Positions 1-7,898 of a stretch of DNA of 64,000 bases are shown here, piece by piece. The notes beneath the pieces are model-generated. The model searched no databases, was not told where the DNA came from, and saw only the letters and a list, made by a program, of their open reading frames with translations. The DNA comes from Paenibacillus zeirhizosphaerae. GTDB lineage: Bacteria > Bacillota > Bacilli > Paenibacillales > Paenibacillaceae. Within the stretch, counting starts at the first letter, position 1. Every line of letters begins with the position of its first letter. Where the stretch lies: assembly GCF_030705605.1 (NCBI RefSeq), contig NZ_JAPCKK010000034.1:1-64000 (forward strand). The letters run 5' to 3'. The translations under genes and the position numbers were made by a program.

Positions 1-155
1 ACGAGATAAAATATCTCAATGATCCGTTCCGGTTTTCATACTGTCATAGACATGTACCAAAAACCTTCACGGGGCGATTTCACTTCGTGAAATCTACTCA
101 CTCGTTGTTCAGTTTTCAAAGATCAAATTCTTCATTCTGTCGTTTTGTGACAGCT
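1..155 (-). other. rRNA operon leader (5' part, runs off the left edge)
   Basis: Read on the minus strand, the segment after the promoter contains the phrase CTTTGAAAACTGAAC, typical of rRNA leaders and spacers in Paenibacillus and Bacillus, then a perfect stem (TTTCACGAAGTGAAA) and, at the edge, the palindrome GAGATATTTTATCTC. No rRNA gene body is present in the window. I infer that a 16S gene (or another rRNA operon part) begins left of base 1. Confidence 0.55.
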
Positions 156-160
156 ATAAG

Positions 161-189
161 ATCATATCATGTCGGCCAGTGAATTGCAA
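161..189 (-). promoter_or_regulatory. strong sigma-A promoter of the putative rRNA operon
   Basis: On the minus strand a -35 TTGCAA (189..184) is followed after exactly 17 bp by a -10 TATGAT (166..161). An AT-rich, A-tract-containing stretch lies upstream, as in UP elements of rRNA promoters. Transcription would start near 154 and run out of the window. The rRNA assignment rests on the leader sequence that follows. Confidence 0.65.
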
Positions 190-317
190 GAACTTTTTTT
201 GATTTATTTCAAATCGTTTATTCTGCAACTTGTTACCGCCGGCCGCTGATTTAATGTCAGCCGTAATAATATATCATAATAAGTTTACCTTTTTCAAGCC
301 CCTTTAAACAATTATTT

Positions 318-1910
318 TTATTTCAAAGTGTGAACATCAAGATTGTCAGGCCAGTGAAGCTCTACTCCGTGGTTTTGAAGTAACTCTTGATAACAATTCA
401 GATGTTCCGCAGACTCTCTGATCTCATAAGGGCGCAGGTTGCTGCTTACAGCATATACAGCCAGCAGAGCTGCAGACTCGCCAATATTCCACTCCGTTGG
501 ATGAAGCCTGTAACAGCCGTTGGCGATTTGGGTCATGCCGATATTTTTGCAGGCAGGCAGCAGGTTTTTGATTCTGACCGGAATTAGGGAACCGAGCGGA
601 ATTTCATAAGGATAACTCGGGATATAGAAGGAGCGCTGTGACACAGTCGTCGGATGAAGATCCAAATGATAACTGCCCACTCCCACACTGTCCTTATATC
701 TTTTAATGCCAGCAGGACCGCGCAGTTCCTTGCTTACATCATGTTCCGTGATAGTATACAGCGCTTTAATGCGACGCGACTCGCGGATGTATGGCATTTT
801 GGCCAGACCATCCTTCGTACCAAGCGTTCCCCCGCAAAGCCCAATCCCAGGGTAGCCTTTTCCTCCGTCTATACGAGGGGCTTCTGTCTGAAGCCAATAA
901 ATCAGCGATAGTGTAAGGGAACGAGCAAAACGCAAATGTCTGCTTCTCTCCTCAGGTGATACTCCTATAATGGGACCGAGATAATAATCATTTTGCGGCC
1001 AGTTTAATAATGTGATCTCTCCCCCATACAACGATCTGCTGAACAGAGAAGTGTCTACAATTCTACGATAATCCCATAAGGACATAATGCCGAAATCATT
1101 CGGAAACATGGTGAATTCCTTCATTTGGGTCATATCATTCGCATCAGAAGCATACCAGCTCAATATAGGAAACCGTGAAAAGTCAGGTTTGTATTTTTGC
1201 CAGAAGAAATAGTCCTCCGGCCGGTCTATCACAAAATCTCCGCCTTCCACATACTGAACAGCTCCAACATAAGTAATGGACTGCATATCCAGTGGATCGG
1301 CTCTATCCAGCGCGTGAGGCTCTCCTGTAATTGTCCTTGACTCGGCTCCCATTCCAAATTCCGCTCCGGCCAACGGGAGAAGATCCCCGCAATCCGTAGC
1401 ATCCAGGTAATAGGCCCCTTGTAGAAGAATGTCCTGACCATTCTGGTTGCGGACTATAACGGAAGTTATGATATCTTCACTGGTCTCGGCTTTATTTACC
1501 TTGGTGTGATAAAGAATCTCTAATCTCCCCGACTGGATATAGGGAAACAGCATGTCTTCAAGCACACGCAAGGCCACTTTCGGCTCATGGCACAGACGGC
1601 TGACCCAGCCGTTACCAGGATTGAGCATCGGATTTTGGCGTGCTTCTTCCGTCAAAGGATAATTGACACGGTAGTATTCACGGACACGGTTTCTAAACTC
1701 CCGATAAGACGCAGTGCATCCAAAGCTTTCGATCCACCGATGCTCATCCGGGGGAACCGCCTGGGATGTAAGCTGTCCGCCGATCCAGTCCGTTTCCTCC
1801 GTCATAACCACCTTCATACCCGCCCTGACTGCTGCCAGAGCGGCTGCGGTTCCGCCGAGACTACCTCCAATAATAATGAAATCCGCTCTATAGGACCGCT
1901 GCTGCTCCAT
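318..1910 (-). CDS. FAD-dependent oxidoreductase (FAD_oxidored family)
   Basis: This 530-residue protein has an N-terminal dinucleotide-binding motif (IIIGGSLGGTAAALAA, residues about 12-27) and the second-strand segment MTEETDWIGGQ typical of the PF12831-type flavoproteins often found in carbohydrate-utilisation loci. It has no signal peptide and should be cytosolic. It starts at ATG 1910 behind a GGAGGAAG ribosome binding site and is the last gene of the leftward sugar operon, 48 bp after the ROK kinase. The substrate is unknown; oxidation of a sugar or sugar derivative is an inference from context. Only the family assignment is firm. Confidence 0.8.
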   Translation of the reverse strand: MEQQRSYRADFIIIGGSLGGTAAALAAVRAGMKVVMTEETDWIGGQLTSQAVPPDEHRWIESFGCTASYREFRNRVREYYRVNYPLTEEARQNPMLNPGNGWVSRLCHEPKVALRVLEDMLFPYIQSGRLEILYHTKVNKAETSEDIITSVIVRNQNGQDILLQGAYYLDATDCGDLLPLAGAEFGMGAESRTITGEPHALDRADPLDMQSITYVGAVQYVEGGDFVIDRPEDYFFWQKYKPDFSRFPILSWYASDANDMTQMKEFTMFPNDFGIMSLWDYRRIVDTSLFSRSLYGGEITLLNWPQNDYYLGPIIGVSPEERSRHLRFARSLTLSLIYWLQTEAPRIDGGKGYPGIGLCGGTLGTKDGLAKMPYIRESRRIKALYTITEHDVSKELRGPAGIKRYKDSVGVGSYHLDLHPTTVSQRSFYIPSYPYEIPLGSLIPVRIKNLLPACKNIGMTQIANGCYRLHPTEWNIGESAALLAVYAVSSNLRPYEIRESAEHLNCYQELLQNHGVELHWPDNLDVHTLK

Positions 1911-1958
1911 GGGTCTTCCTCCGTTCCTTTTTAGCTGATGAACTGTTAAATGAATTAA

Positions 1959-2876
1959 TTATTCAGTGTCTAAATCATGGTCTTCTTGATCAAACGCCAG
2001 TTTGGCAGCTCCTAAGAAGCCTGCTCTATTGCCCAAAGAGGCTTGTCGGACCTTCATCCCGGGTTCATAACCCTCAAGCTCCTCCTCAAGCCATTCCCAC
2101 CATACAGCAGACGAATCCGCAATTCCTCCCCCAAGAATGACCGCATCCGGGTCAAGGGTACAGTAAATGTTAACGATTACAACAGCGAGGTCCTGCAAAA
2201 ATGCTCTGACCTCCTTCAGCGCCAAGGCGTCTCCCAGATGGGCAGCCTCCAGCAAAACATGACTGGACGCATATCGTCCCCCAGCCACTGCAAGGGCGCG
2301 ACGATTCAGGGCCGTCCCGGACACATACTGCTCGACACAGCCGCGTTTACCACAGTTGCAGGCCATGCCTCCCGGTACAAGAATGCTGTGTCCCCATTCC
2401 CCTCCGCTCCAGCGCTTCCCTCTGCATAGCTCCCCCTTATGGATATAAGCTCCACCCACACCTGTTCCAAGCGTCAGCAGCACCAGCTGTTCTTGAGGAG
2501 TTGCAGCACCAAGCCATGCCTCCCCCACCAGAGCCGCATTGGCATCGTTATCGGCGGCAGCCTTCAGCCCAAAACTATCCCAGGCCCACTCGAACAGGCG
2601 AACTCCCTGCCACCGAGGCAAATTATCCGTGGCATAAACCACCTCTCCCGTGTCCGCATTAACTCTGCCAGCCGATGCAATGCCCAGTGATCGCACCTCC
2701 GGCCAGGCATGCAGCAGCGGACGAATCCCTTCTTCGATGCAGAGCAACAATGCGTCCCGCCCCCGTGCAGCATTCGTCGCAACCGAGAATTCCTCATATA
2801 CCGTTCCATCTCGGCCAATGACTGCTCCTTTTACCGATGTTCCTCCAATATCAATGCCGATCGCTTTGTCTGCCAT
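1959..2876 (-). CDS. ROK family sugar kinase, possibly N-acylmannosamine kinase
   Basis: The 305-residue protein shows the ROK hallmarks: the phosphate-binding segment DIGGTSVKG (9-17), the catalytic Asp in DNDAN (D111), LGTGVGG (136-142) and the zinc motif with H163 and Cys 173, 175 and 180 in CNCGKRGC. Such kinases phosphorylate glucose, GlcNAc or ManNAc. A NanE-type epimerase in the same operon makes an N-acetylmannosamine kinase (NanK-like) role plausible, but glucokinase cannot be excluded from sequence alone. The ATG at 2876 is preceded by GGGAG. An IS605-type element separates it from the upstream murR; its ribosome binding site lies outside the element and is intact. Confidence 0.85.
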   Translation of the reverse strand: MADKAIGIDIGGTSVKGAVIGRDGTVYEEFSVATNAARGRDALLLCIEEGIRPLLHAWPEVRSLGIASAGRVNADTGEVVYATDNLPRWQGVRLFEWAWDSFGLKAAADNDANAALVGEAWLGAATPQEQLVLLTLGTGVGGAYIHKGELCRGKRWSGGEWGHSILVPGGMACNCGKRGCVEQYVSGTALNRRALAVAGGRYASSHVLLEAAHLGDALALKEVRAFLQDLAVVIVNIYCTLDPDAVILGGGIADSSAVWWEWLEEELEGYEPGMKVRQASLGNRAGFLGAAKLAFDQEDHDLDTE

Positions 2877-2910
2877 GCTATCACTCCCATGCAGCTTATG
2901 GAATGCTTAC

Positions 2911-3060
2911 GTTGAAACCTCTCATGGCTAAAGCCACGAGATTCCTGGGTAGTCCGTTCTACTGAACAGAATTAGCATATGATATGCCGTCAGGCTATCC
3001 CCGCAGTCCCTGCGGTTCCTACAACTATTCAGTCAGAAGTCTTTTGCCTTCGGCAAGGAT
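2911..3060 (-). ncRNA. putative omega RNA (reRNA) of the TnpB element
   Basis: The region covering the 3' end of tnpB and the element's right end corresponds to where IS605 elements encode the guide RNA of TnpB. It contains a GC stem (CCGCAGGGACTGCGG, near 3001-3016) and the right-end hairpin at 2921-2940, followed by GGTTTCAA. The guide would then be read from flanking host DNA, positions 2911/2910 down to about 2891 (starting GTAAGCATTCC). The 5' boundary is a guess from the family. Confidence 0.6.
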
Positions 3061-4128
3061 GTTTTTGCTTGCATTGACGTCCCGGTCATGGTGGCTGTGG
3101 CATGCTGGACATTCCCACGCCCGAAGACGAAGGTCTTTGACTTCTTTATTTTGGTAGCCGCAACACGAACAGATTTGAGACGAGGCGAAGGTTTTACCTA
3201 CAGCCACAAACCCGCGTCCGTACCATTTAGCCTTATATTCAAGCATCTTTCTAAATCGATGCCAGGATACTTCGCCAATAGCTTTAGCCAGTTTGTGATT
3301 CTTCATCAGATTAGATACCTGCAAATCTTCCACCGCAATCAGGTCGTGGTTTTTGACAATATGCGTTGAAATTTTTTGCAGGTAGTCCGTTCGGGCGTTG
3401 GCAATGCGTTCATGGATGCGGGCCACCTTCACCCGTTGTTTGTTCCAGTTGGAGGAACCTCCAACTCGTCTGGAAAGAATGCGTTGTTCCCGAATGAGCT
3501 TTTGCTCTATCTTCCGCAGAAATTTCGGATTCTCAAACACTTCACCGCTGGAGAGAACTGCGAAATCTTTAAGCCCCACGTCAATCCCGACTTCCCGGTT
3601 TGTTTTGCATAGGGGCTCTATATCGGTTTCCACTAACAGCGAAACAAAGTATTTGCCCGAAGGATTGCACCGGATCGTTGCATTTATGATGCGACCTTCC
3701 ACTTCTCTGGACTTCGCAAATTTCATAAGCCCTAGTTTAGGAAGCTTCACTTTATTACCTACGATTGAAATATTACCGTTAGTATAGTTGGTTTGATACG
3801 ACTGCACCGGATTCTTTTTGCTCTTAAATCTCGGTGCATCATTTTGTTTTCTAAAAAATTTCGCAAAGGAATCGGCCAGATGTTGCAAAGCATTTTGCAA
3901 AGAAAATTTATCCGGTTCTTTGAGCCATACGAGTTCTTGCTTCAATGTTGTTAATTTAGCAGAGCATTTGTTGTACGATAATCCTTTTCCTGTGCTGTGG
4001 TAGACTTCATTCCATAAGGCCAGAAAATGATTAAATACAAATCGGGAACAACCCAGCGTCTTGTTGATGAGAACGATCTGATCCTGGTTGGGGTAGATAC
4101 GAAACCTATAGGCTTTATGGACAAGCAT
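3025..4128 (-). CDS. tnpB: TnpB, RNA-guided endonuclease of an IS605-type element
   Basis: At 367 residues it is full length for TnpB. The RuvC-like catalytic set is complete: D183 in GIDVGLKDF, E267 in IAVEDLQ and D350 in HDRDVNASKN. The zinc ribbon has C320/C323 and C340/C343. The N-terminal helix-turn-helix region begins MLVHKAYRFRIYPN, typical of the family. TnpB is a guide-RNA-directed nuclease that cuts sites flanked by a target-adjacent motif, favouring retention of the element. It starts 4 bp after the tnpA stop, so the two are probably co-transcribed. No frameshift or missing motif is seen. Confidence 0.93.
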   Translation of the reverse strand: MLVHKAYRFRIYPNQDQIVLINKTLGCSRFVFNHFLALWNEVYHSTGKGLSYNKCSAKLTTLKQELVWLKEPDKFSLQNALQHLADSFAKFFRKQNDAPRFKSKKNPVQSYQTNYTNGNISIVGNKVKLPKLGLMKFAKSREVEGRIINATIRCNPSGKYFVSLLVETDIEPLCKTNREVGIDVGLKDFAVLSSGEVFENPKFLRKIEQKLIREQRILSRRVGGSSNWNKQRVKVARIHERIANARTDYLQKISTHIVKNHDLIAVEDLQVSNLMKNHKLAKAIGEVSWHRFRKMLEYKAKWYGRGFVAVGKTFASSQICSCCGYQNKEVKDLRLRAWECPACHSHHDRDVNASKNILAEGKRLLTE

Positions 4129-4132
4129 CGTC

Positions 4133-4534
4133 TCACTTCACCTTCTGATCTTGAATATACTTTCGGATTTGTTCTTCGGTATGCTCGCTGACGGTGGCTA
4201 CAAAGTAAGAGGGGTTCCACAAGTGATCTCCTCCCAGCTTGTTTTTGAGCTGTGGAAAATCCTTAAACAGAAGCCTCGCAGAAATCCCTTTTAACACTTT
4301 GACCATGTTAGGTATGGAATGCTGTGGCGTGCATTCGAGCAGAACATGGATATGGTCTTGATCTGTCTCCATTTCAGAGAGGGTAAAGCTGTAATCGGAC
4401 GCGACTTGCAGGAGAATTTCCTTGAGTCTAGCGTCCACTTCATCCGAGAGGACTTGGTGCCGATATTTCACACACCATACGATATGGTATTCGAGAGCGT
4501 AAACATAGCCTCTTCCACGCCTGATTTCCGTCAT
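4133..4534 (-). CDS. tnpA: TnpA, Y1 (HUH) single-strand transposase
   Basis: This 133-residue protein has the HUH motif (H61 and H63 in DHIHVLLE) and the single catalytic tyrosine Y126 in IRKYIQDQ, plus the N-terminal strand YALEYHIVWCVKYR typical of IS200/IS605 TnpA. It cuts and rejoins single-stranded element ends without target duplication. The length is normal and the catalytic residues are intact. A strong hairpin lies upstream at 4632-4669. Confidence 0.93.
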   Translation of the reverse strand: MTEIRRGRGYVYALEYHIVWCVKYRHQVLSDEVDARLKEILLQVASDYSFTLSEMETDQDHIHVLLECTPQHSIPNMVKVLKGISARLLFKDFPQLKNKLGGDHLWNPSYFVATVSEHTEEQIRKYIQDQKVK

Positions 4535-4631
4535 AGTTCATCACCAAAATCATTTTACCATACGTTATAGAAAAACACAGAAATAATATTGATGAAATGT
4601 AGGATATATTTAAATTAATGTACACCATATG

Positions 4632-4669
4632 TCGGTTCATTGGCATGTCAAGTGACATACCTGAACCGA
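4632..4669 (-). promoter_or_regulatory. stem-loop between the IS left end and tnpA
   Basis: TCGGTTCA pairs with TGAACCGA (8 bp), enclosing a second stem in which ATGTC pairs with GACAT around the loop AAGT. It lies about 100 bp upstream of the tnpA start inside the element. IS200-type elements commonly protect tnpA from read-through by 5' stem-loops; that role is an inference here. Confidence 0.5.
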
Positions 4670-4716
4670 AGTTTTCTTACTCATGACTAAAGTCGCGAGT
4701 TTGCGAAAACTCGGTA

Positions 4717-5553
4717 TCAATAACTTCGTTCGATGACAGCGCGTGCGGTCTTCTCTTTCATGATTTTCGTTTTTTCAGCATGCTCCCGGGCCAGCCCCTC
4801 GCAAATCAGGTCGATAATAAAAAGCTGCGAAATTTTGGCTCCAAGTGATCCTCCCTCCAAAGGAGCTTCTTTCCCGGCGGTCAGCAGAACGATGTCGGCA
4901 ATCGAGGTAATCGGGGATTTGGCATAATTCGTAATAGCAATCACCGTCGCTCCGTTGTGCTTGGCCTTATGAAGCATATCGTTCGTGTCCAGCGTGCTGC
5001 CTGACACACTGATGCCAAAGGCAACGTCGCCCTCGCCCATGGTGACCGCCATCATGGCTTGAACATGACTGTCAGCCACAGCCTCCGCCCGCCGTCCTAT
5101 CCTCAAAAGACGGTTTTTGGCATCCAGCGCCGTAATACCTGAAGAACCAACGCCGAAAAATTGAATATAACGCGCCTGGTCCAGACACTCTACAGCCTTG
5201 GCCAATTGCTCGCGGTCAAGCAGACCGAGGCTTGAATTCAAAATGTTTACCATTGTGTGATATACGGATCGAGCCATATCCTCATCGCCGCCGGAATCCA
5301 AATCCCGTCCTTCATCCCGCCTGCGGTGTGTCTGGTCCTGGGCGAGCGCCAGCTTAAAATCCTGGTAGCCTTTAAAGCCGATTTTGCGGCAAAACCGCAT
5401 CACCGTGGTTTCCCCAGTGCCCGCAAATTCTGCGAGCTCCGTAACTGACAGATAAATCAGATCATCCGGATGCTCGAGAACACGGGAAGCAACCTTTACT
5501 TCCGATTTTGTTAATGAAGGAAAATACGTATGAATTCTGTCATTCATGTCCAT
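4717..5553 (-). CDS. MurR/RpiR family transcriptional regulator
   Basis: The 278-residue protein has an N-terminal HTH_6 domain (about 1-80, including VTELAEFAGTGETTVMRFCRKIGFKGYQDFK) and a C-terminal SIS sugar-phosphate-binding domain (about 120-250; GISVSGSTLDTNDMLHKAK). These regulators sense sugar phosphates and usually control the adjacent operon, so it probably responds to the phosphorylated amino sugar handled here. Its start overlaps the 3' end of nanE by 14 bp, implying translational coupling. Its TGA stop lies inside the TTGAT target motif of the inserted IS, so the protein is not altered by the insertion. Confidence 0.9.
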   Translation of the reverse strand: MDMNDRIHTYFPSLTKSEVKVASRVLEHPDDLIYLSVTELAEFAGTGETTVMRFCRKIGFKGYQDFKLALAQDQTHRRRDEGRDLDSGGDEDMARSVYHTMVNILNSSLGLLDREQLAKAVECLDQARYIQFFGVGSSGITALDAKNRLLRIGRRAEAVADSHVQAMMAVTMGEGDVAFGISVSGSTLDTNDMLHKAKHNGATVIAITNYAKSPITSIADIVLLTAGKEAPLEGGSLGAKISQLFIIDLICEGLAREHAEKTKIMKEKTARAVIERSY

Positions 5554-6244
5554 GATTCGAAATCACAGCCCTCCTTGCGGCCTCTGCAAAACGTTGTGTA
5601 ATTAACTGGGGCCGTGTAATCGCCGATCCGACAACGACGGCATAAGCCCCTCTTCTAAAAGCCTCCTCAACCTGTGACGGCTCTTGAATTCGCCCTTCCG
5701 CTATAACGGGTACCTTTACATGCCCGACGATCTCCTGGATCAATTCGAGATGGGGCCCTTCCATTGCCGGTGAGTAAGACGTATACCCGGATAAAGTGGT
5801 GGAAATGCAATGCACACCAAGAGAGGCTGCATAACGCGCTTCTTCCAATGTCGAGATATCCGCCATACAGAGCAGGCTGCGGCTCTTTGCAAAACATATC
5901 AATTCCTCCAGACTGCCTCCCCCAGGGCGCGGCCGATGGGTCGCATCAATCGCGATCATATCCGCCCCCGCCTCCTCCAGTTCCTCCATCTCCCTTAGGG
6001 TAGGAGTTATATACACCTCGGAATCCTCATATTGCCGTTTGACGAGGCCAATCACCGGCAAGGCTACAGCCTTTTTGATGGCGCGGACATCAGCCGCCCC
6101 GTTAGCCCTGATCGCTACCGCTCCGCCTTCCTGGGCGGCAAGCGCCATTTTCGCCATCACCTCCGCGCCGTGAAGCGGCTCACCCGGAAGCGCCTGGCAG
6201 GATACGATCAGGCCGGCTTGTAACTTTTCTATAACAGGGGTCAC
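5540..6244 (-). CDS. nanE: putative N-acylglucosamine-6-phosphate 2-epimerase
   Basis: This TIM-barrel protein interconverts ManNAc-6-phosphate and GlcNAc-6-phosphate. The family motif ATHRPRPGG is present, as are VIGLVKRQYEDSEVYITPT and the C-terminal phosphate-binding VPVIAEGRIQ and AVVVGSAITRP. I prefer the GTG at 6244 (234 residues, starting VTPVIEKL) because AGAGGGTGA lies just upstream; a TTG at 6271 would be a weaker start. It lies between the DUF4127 gene and murR. No sialic acid lyase (nanA), nagA or nagB is seen nearby. Confidence 0.88.
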   Translation of the reverse strand: MTPVIEKLQAGLIVSCQALPGEPLHGAEVMAKMALAAQEGGAVAIRANGAADVRAIKKAVALPVIGLVKRQYEDSEVYITPTLREMEELEEAGADMIAIDATHRPRPGGGSLEELICFAKSRSLLCMADISTLEEARYAASLGVHCISTTLSGYTSYSPAMEGPHLELIQEIVGHVKVPVIAEGRIQEPSQVEEAFRRGAYAVVVGSAITRPQLITQRFAEAARRAVISNHGHE

Positions 6245-6293
6245 TCGTTCACCCTCTTTCCTTTGTTTCAAGCTTCAAGTCTAAGGCAGGAAT

Positions 6294-7853
6294 TTAAACC
6301 GTCTGCTCTGCGGCATGTTCTGCCAGGACAGGATGATAGCTGACCGTCAGTCCCACTTCAAAAGTGCGATTCCACGGCATGTAGCAATCCACAATTTCGA
6401 CGCTGCCGCCCTCACCGTTGATCCGCTCCTGAAGTGCCTGATTCAACTTGGATCTGATCAAGGCCGCGGCTTGCCCCCGCTCCCCATCCAGCCAGAATTT
6501 ACTCAGCCCCATCGAATCAACCACTCCATTGTTCATCTCTGTGCGAACGAGTGAGCAGTAACAGACATCCTCCGTATAACGCAGCGCCAGGAAGTTCAGA
6601 TGCCCGGGAGTTTGCCCATAATGAAGAAACAGCATGGACTGTGCAATGACGGTACCCAGTGTATTGGAGCTCGTGTTCCAGCCGGCATAACCTGCCAGGG
6701 AGAACAGCATGTTCTTCTGGCGCAGCAATCTGATCAGCTTCAAATCTCCACCATTGGCGTACCCCACATCCGCTACAGCTACCGGCTTGCCCTCATTGAA
6801 AAGCATATATGCACCGAATTCCGCAAGCTCGGTAATATTTCTGTAAACATCGTATCCGGCCATAGACCGCCCCTGCACAACCGCCTCCGCCATGCTGTCC
6901 CCCGGCGCATTTATAAGCAGTACCATATCCGCCTCCGCGGCAGAGGGCACAAGCAGGCCACCCGCGGCCAGCACCTGATATTTCAAAGTCTCATAGAGAT
7001 AACGATCCTCGTACAACGGGATCATAAAGGCCCCCTGCAGGGATGAAAGCCTTGGATACACGAGTGGTACCCGTCCGGTATCCGTATTAACCATTCTGGC
7101 AAACAACGTACAGCCTACCTCATCCGCACCGGGATACATGTACACGCTGAGCTCCAACTCCAGCTCGGAAATCCGCCACCTGACCACCTCCTGGTCTCTG
7201 GCGGTATATCCAAAAGGAGCGGAATCATCCTGCGGTATAATCAGAAAATCGATAATCCCCTCGGCTACAAGCTCCAGAGCCGCCTTGTTCATAGCTGCGT
7301 TGACCGCTCGCCGCCGCAAATAATCATCAAGCACCTCTGGCGGAAGGCGAAGTTCGATATCTTCAAGTTCCGCTAGCTCCTCCTCTGTTGCAAGCTGGAG
7401 ATCCCTGCGGTGACTAATGAATCCTTTTCGAAAAATCTCCCGCCCCCAGTGTTCGTAATAATCCGGCTCTTCATCGGCCGATGAATACTGCGGACAGCGC
7501 ATAATGAGCTGGAAGGCGTAAATCTTAAGGTCGGGATAATCAATCTTCAAATCGCGCAGCCTCATTAAACGTTCAAGCAGCAGCTCTTCGCTCATCCCGT
7601 GCAGCCGGGAGGGAACAATGCCTCCGTATAGAAGCGTATCAAGGGCTAGGACAGCTCCATGTGCGCCTGCGGCGGCCTGCTCCAGCCAGGCCCATAAGCG
7701 GTCGGGATCGCCCGGTGTTTTCTTGTGGCCCATTATATCCAGAGGCGGTCGCTCGGGCGTGTAATCCGTCCCCTTGGCCAACAGGTATGGAAATTCGTAA
7801 TTACAAGGCCGCTCATCCAGCGGCATGAATAAAATTCGCTTCCCTTGCTCCAT
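6294..7853 (-). CDS. DUF4127 family protein
   Basis: This 519-residue cytosolic protein begins KRILFMPLDERPCNYEFPYLLA, the signature of the DUF4127 family, and contains conserved stretches such as LLYGGIVPSRLH and LLINAPGDSM. No function has been established for the family that I can cite. It sits inside the sugar operon between the permease and nanE, 22 bp before the epimerase start region, so a role in processing the imported sugar or conjugate is likely but unproven. No signal peptide or membrane segment is seen. Confidence 0.85.
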   Translation of the reverse strand: MEQGKRILFMPLDERPCNYEFPYLLAKGTDYTPERPPLDIMGHKKTPGDPDRLWAWLEQAAAGAHGAVLALDTLLYGGIVPSRLHGMSEELLLERLMRLRDLKIDYPDLKIYAFQLIMRCPQYSSADEEPDYYEHWGREIFRKGFISHRRDLQLATEEELAELEDIELRLPPEVLDDYLRRRAVNAAMNKAALELVAEGIIDFLIIPQDDSAPFGYTARDQEVVRWRISELELELSVYMYPGADEVGCTLFARMVNTDTGRVPLVYPRLSSLQGAFMIPLYEDRYLYETLKYQVLAAGGLLVPSAAEADMVLLINAPGDSMAEAVVQGRSMAGYDVYRNITELAEFGAYMLFNEGKPVAVADVGYANGGDLKLIRLLRQKNMLFSLAGYAGWNTSSNTLGTVIAQSMLFLHYGQTPGHLNFLALRYTEDVCYCSLVRTEMNNGVVDSMGLSKFWLDGERGQAAALIRSKLNQALQERINGEGGSVEIVDCYMPWNRTFEVGLTVSYHPVLAEHAAEQTV

Positions 7854-7898
7854 ACTTAGTTCACCCGCCTCTCAGAGGTTATAGCACCATTGAAAGTG

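Larger units (their letters stand above)
2912..4715 (-). mobile_element. complete IS200/IS605-family insertion sequence
   Basis: The element is about 1.8 kb with tnpA and tnpB in tandem on the minus strand. Both ends carry related subterminal hairpins: CTCATGACTAAAGTCGCGAG (4680-4699) at the left end and CTCATGGCTAAAGCCACGAG (2921-2940) at the right end. On the minus strand the left end directly follows TTGAT (4720..4716), the same target motif known for ISDra2; the right end finishes ...GGTTTCAA, ten bases past its hairpin, the usual geometry for this group. There are no target duplications and no inverted terminal repeats, as expected. Both ORFs are intact, so it may be active. The right boundary is uncertain by 1-2 bases. 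Confidence 0.88.

Noticed and set aside
1959..2876. Assignment as a definite nanK
   Set aside because: ROK kinases for glucose, GlcNAc and ManNAc share all visible motifs; only context favours ManNAc, so no symbol is given.
3025..4128. Compact Cas12-like effector
   Set aside because: Size, zinc ribbon and association with tnpA and IS ends identify it as TnpB; no CRISPR repeats are nearby.
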